Shown here piece after piece: positions 61,406 through 64,000 of a DNA stretch of 64,000 nucleotides (its first letter is position 1; each line of letters opens with the position of its first letter). Under the pieces are notes generated by a model. It did not search any database. It was given only the letters and a program-made list of their open reading frames with translations, and was not told the DNA's origin. Source of the stretch: Cyanobacterium sp. uoEpiScrs1 (GTDB lineage: Bacteria; Cyanobacteriota; Cyanobacteriia; Cyanobacteriales; Microcystaceae); NCBI RefSeq assembly GCF_947331815.1, contig NZ_OX373462.1, positions 1,227,376 through 1,291,375 on the forward strand. Direction: 5' to 3'. The position numbers and the translations under genes were made by a program.

Positions 61406-61710
61406 CGTTAATTTTCCTTAAAAACCGATTAAATTTTAGGAAGTTGTTAGTCATTCTTCTGTAAAACTCTGACAACAACAATTATGGCAAAGATTTAAAA
61501 AACTTTGGACCAAGTAATTAGACTAAAATGAAACCTTATTATCTAGAGTTACTTTTTAAAAAAAAAGTTAGTTCACTCAGTAGGCTAAGTCTAGAGTAAA
61601 TGATAAGCTGGTTTAGATATTATCTAAACAATTGCTCACCGCTTATTATCATCGATAATAGATGATTGACAGTAAGCCTTATACCGTTAACCGTACAATT
61701 AAGAACACAC

Positions 61711-61941
61711 ATGAAAGTTGGCGATCGCGTCCGTGTTATGGCATCTACTATTGTTTACCATTTCCCTCAGCATAAAAAACAGCCCTTCGATCTCAAAGGG
61801 ATGGAAGGAGAAATCATTAATATTATTACAAATTGGCAAGGAAGGCCGGTTAGCGCCAATTTTCCCATCTTAGTCAAATTTGATAAACGGTTTAAGGCTC
61901 ATTTTCGGGATCGTGAACTAGAATTGATCGAATCAGAATAA
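61711..61941 (+). CDS. ftrV: Ferredoxin-thioredoxin reductase, variable chain
   Basis: The variable chain supports the catalytic FTR subunit, which passes electrons from ferredoxin to thioredoxin. The 76-residue protein starts MKVGDRVRVMASTIVYHFPQ and includes FDLKGMEGEIINIITNWQGR, with the SH3-like beta barrel fold and a C-terminal FRDRELELIESE. The frame opens upstream at 61666, but the ATG at 61711 matches the family. A HIP1 octamer (GCGATCGC) overlaps codons 4-6. It links the cell to ferredoxin-based redox control, normally light driven. Confidence 0.93.
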   Translation: MKVGDRVRVMASTIVYHFPQHKKQPFDLKGMEGEIINIITNWQGRPVSANFPILVKFDKRFKAHFRDRELELIESE

Positions 61942-63611
61942 GATTTTACCTAGACTTGGGGAGAATAACTCGTAGAAACTTCCCAAGAGTCAATCGGACA
62001 TAATTTGTGTCGCAATTAAACTTTACCGACAATTTTCTATCACGGCTTGAACTTAAAAAGAATTTCTTGGTTAGATAAAAATTTTTCTGACTGTTTCTCA
62101 TCATAGAATAGATTAACTTAAATATAATAATTATGGACATATTAAGATGATTATTGAAACAAATAGCTAAAGTAAATGAAACAGAAAAAATTATTGAATT
62201 AAGAGACAATCATTATCCGCAGTTTTGAGTTGATCCAGTATATGGCTATATCTTATCTAGATATATTAAAAACTTCAGTGTATAGTGTCTAAGTTTGTTT
62301 ATCTCTATAGACTGTTTGAGAATATTTCTGGTATTACTCAGATAATATAATATGGTTTGCTGCCAATCTTGACTATCTAATGAATCTATCCTAATTTAGT
62401 TTTTATTTTTTTTGTATCGTTGTTACGATAGCATTCATAGTCGGAATAGTTTTCAATGAAAACGATAAATTTTTTAGCCGATCTCACAGGAAAAGTTAGA
62501 GCTAATTGATCCATAAAGTTAAATAACATAATAGATGGATAGAGATTTTAACCTAATTATCGATCCTAATGTTATATATTTATCCTAGTCTATGTGCTGA
62601 TAACGGTCTCCAATGTCTAATGAGACTAAACCAAAACAGCTGTTGCTTGCTCTTTTCTTTCTTAATTAATTTTAATATTTTCAATCATATTCCAAAGGAA
62701 AACTTATATTTTTATCTTACTTAATAAATATAAATTGTTATTGTGTTTTTTTTACAAAAAGGGAAATATAATCAATTCATGAAAAAACTAGATTAATTAT
62801 CCTGATTGATTTTTATCAAAGTCTCTAATATTATTAATACCTAAGAAAATTTAAAACCATGTATATTATTCCTTATCTTTTTGACATACAGGTTCTTTGT
62901 TTAACTTCTAGAAGGCTATAATACTTTTGAAAAATTATTTTTTATAATACCTTTATTTAAGATGGTTACCTTATCATTTCGTGTTCTATTTTTATAGCAA
63001 ATTTTAACTAAACTGAATTAGATCAAACTACTAAAATAATCTTGCTAAAGAATCGTACTAATGGAACTATAATAATTCTTAAAAATATCAGTTATTTTTT
63101 CCTTGATATAGAACGGAGTAAGCTGAATGACTAACTCGTCCATCGGTCATAATTACCTTCGATACTTTTACTACAAAAATATGGCTTTAACAAAATCGCT
63201 CTTGCAATAGGTTCCATAAACCCAGATAGTTCTCAAAGTAGCATAGTGATTATTATACTTTTAAACTATTACTGTCTAGTCAAGTTTACTTTAACTATAG
63301 ATATTAAGGAGATTAGTCGAATTATTTTTCAGACAAGAGGTACGTTTTTACTATCAAAGACTTGTTTTAGACTTTATTAATAAGAGTATAAGCTACAACA
63401 TTGATGATCATATAAGATTTGATTGCTTGTGTTTCCTTGTAAATACGCTAATGTTGAACTAAATCAATACCTCTAGAGTCTGCTATAATTTTTGACCTTA
63501 TTGTCCGTCAGCTTCTATTAATACAATGTTTGACATGAGGTTTCTTATAGTAAGAACTATCAAGAGAATGGGGAGCATTATTCTAAAGGGTTAAATATTT
63601 CTTCCATCTTC
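61942..63611. other. 1.7-kb gene-free region
   Basis: The longest gap in the window, between convergent genes. An 87-codon minus-strand frame at 61946-62209 starts in AT-rich sequence, has no recognisable motif, and is rejected. The stretch 63300-63600 is somewhat coding-like in composition but full of stops. No hairpin or RNA gene recognised. Confidence 0.45.
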
Positions 63612-64000
63612 TTAAACAGTCCAATAACTCAATTTCCATTTATTAGTGTGAAAAACCACTGCGCCTTGATAATTAGAGTGCGGTATTAAAAAGGATATAT
63701 TCCAGTTCAACAGAGACTGATTATTAGGTAACTTAAGAAATTTAGGAAAGGAGTCAAGAGAAACTTCTACTTGATCAAGTCCTCTCCCAATCCCTTCTCC
63801 TATAGCTTTTAGATAAGCTTCCTTAGCTGTCCAAAGTTTAAAAAATGTTTTTTCTAGGGTAGGAGGAGTTAGAAGACTAATATGATTATATTCTCGGGAG
63901 CAAAAAAAGCGTTTGGCTAATTTCTTGGCTTCTGATACGGAACGAATATATTCAAGATCAACTCCTATGACATGGTTGTAGGTTACACCATAAATTGCTA
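63612..64000 (-). CDS. 4'-phosphopantetheinyl transferase, C-terminal part (runs off the window edge)
   Basis: The enzyme moves phosphopantetheine from CoA to acyl or peptidyl carrier proteins. Only the last 128 codons are here. The frame from the right edge reads AIYGVTYNHVIGVDLEYIRS, where GVDLE holds the magnesium ligands, then LWTAKEAYLKAIGEGIGRGL, the Lys-rich motif of Sfp/HetI-type transferases. It ends with SYWTV and a TAA at 63612-63614. It looks intact as far as it is visible. In cyanobacteria one Sfp-type enzyme often serves both fatty-acid and other carrier proteins. Confidence 0.9.
   Translation of the reverse strand, partial: AIYGVTYNHVIGVDLEYIRSVSEAKKLAKRFFCSREYNHISLLTPPTLEKTFFKLWTAKEAYLKAIGEGIGRGLDQVEVSLDSFPKFLKLPNNQSLLNWNISFLIPHSNYQGAVVFHTNKWKLSYWTV

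Noticed and set aside
61946-62209. An 87-codon minus-strand frame after ftrV
   Set aside because: It starts in AT-rich sequence, is rich in Ile, Lys, Asn and Phe, and has no motif or ribosome site.
1-64000. A novel multi-gene system such as a defence island, secretion locus or mobile element
   Set aside because: All multi-gene sets seen are familiar (pst, trhO-cbiD, DUF2232-cobT) or short operons of unknown membrane proteins; no transposase, integrase, recombination site or toxin-antitoxin pair was recognised.

Overview
The window is AT-rich cyanobacterial chromosome. Lineage markers are RpaB (Ycf27), a Ycf66-like membrane protein, a Tic20-like protein, the ferredoxin-thioredoxin reductase variable chain, cyanobacterial DUF2232, DUF2237 and DUF1517 proteins, a very large TamB, and HIP1 octamers (GCGATCGC). 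Summing my calls, 42 protein genes and one tRNA cover only about 70% of the 64 kb. The genes themselves look intact, but many are separated by 0.5-1.7 kb of AT-rich DNA without credible ORFs. One gap holds a recognisable decayed gene copy. I infer a genome undergoing reduction, for example a symbiont or recent symbiont near the Crocosphaera/Cyanothece group. That is inference and I did not identify a species.

Layout. 1-11.5 kb: a SpoIID/LytB-domain protein with a decayed tandem copy, a GyrA/ParC-type topoisomerase subunit, glycogen debranching enzyme, SufE and a divergently oriented cysteine desulfurase, and a pentapeptide-repeat membrane protein. 12-15 kb: two polytopic membrane proteins (DUF2079 and PIG-V-like). 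16.5-21.7 kb: a phosphate ABC transporter cluster pstS-pstC-pstA-pstB-pstB behind a candidate Pho box. 22-29.5 kb: a CobT-like protein, DUF2232, RadA divergent from RpaB, CbiD and TrhO, then tRNA-Ala(TGC). 30.7-40 kb: a lipoprotein, a DUF1517 protein and a Ycf66-like protein in one direction, and a 1980-residue TamB in the other. 40-51.4 kb: DnaK, an MFS transporter, a GT4 glycosyltransferase, SerRS, MtnA and FabZ. 52-64 kb: MgtE, IlvH, two small conserved-type proteins, Tic20-like, FAH-family hydrolase, ribosomal protein S6, a 45-residue GC-rich mini-gene, AroQ, LpxD, FtrV, and the C-terminal part of a phosphopantetheinyl transferase running off the right edge.

Together the genes describe a cell that still imports phosphate and magnesium, makes branched-chain and aromatic amino acids, salvages methionine, handles sulfur for Fe-S clusters, remodels glycogen, keeps parts of cobalamin synthesis, and maintains a Gram-negative outer membrane (LpxD, FabZ, TamB). 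FtrV and RpaB suggest that light- or redox-linked regulation persists.

I found no CRISPR array, insertion sequence, prophage, secondary-metabolite cluster or defence island. The main unexplained signals are several long, perfect, mutually unrelated inverted repeats. One has 27-bp arms and lies inside the tamB reading frame; others lie in gene-free stretches. Further points are a structured dnaK leader candidate, an orphan terminator, and the GC-rich mini-gene before aroQ. I see no convincing new multi-gene system.
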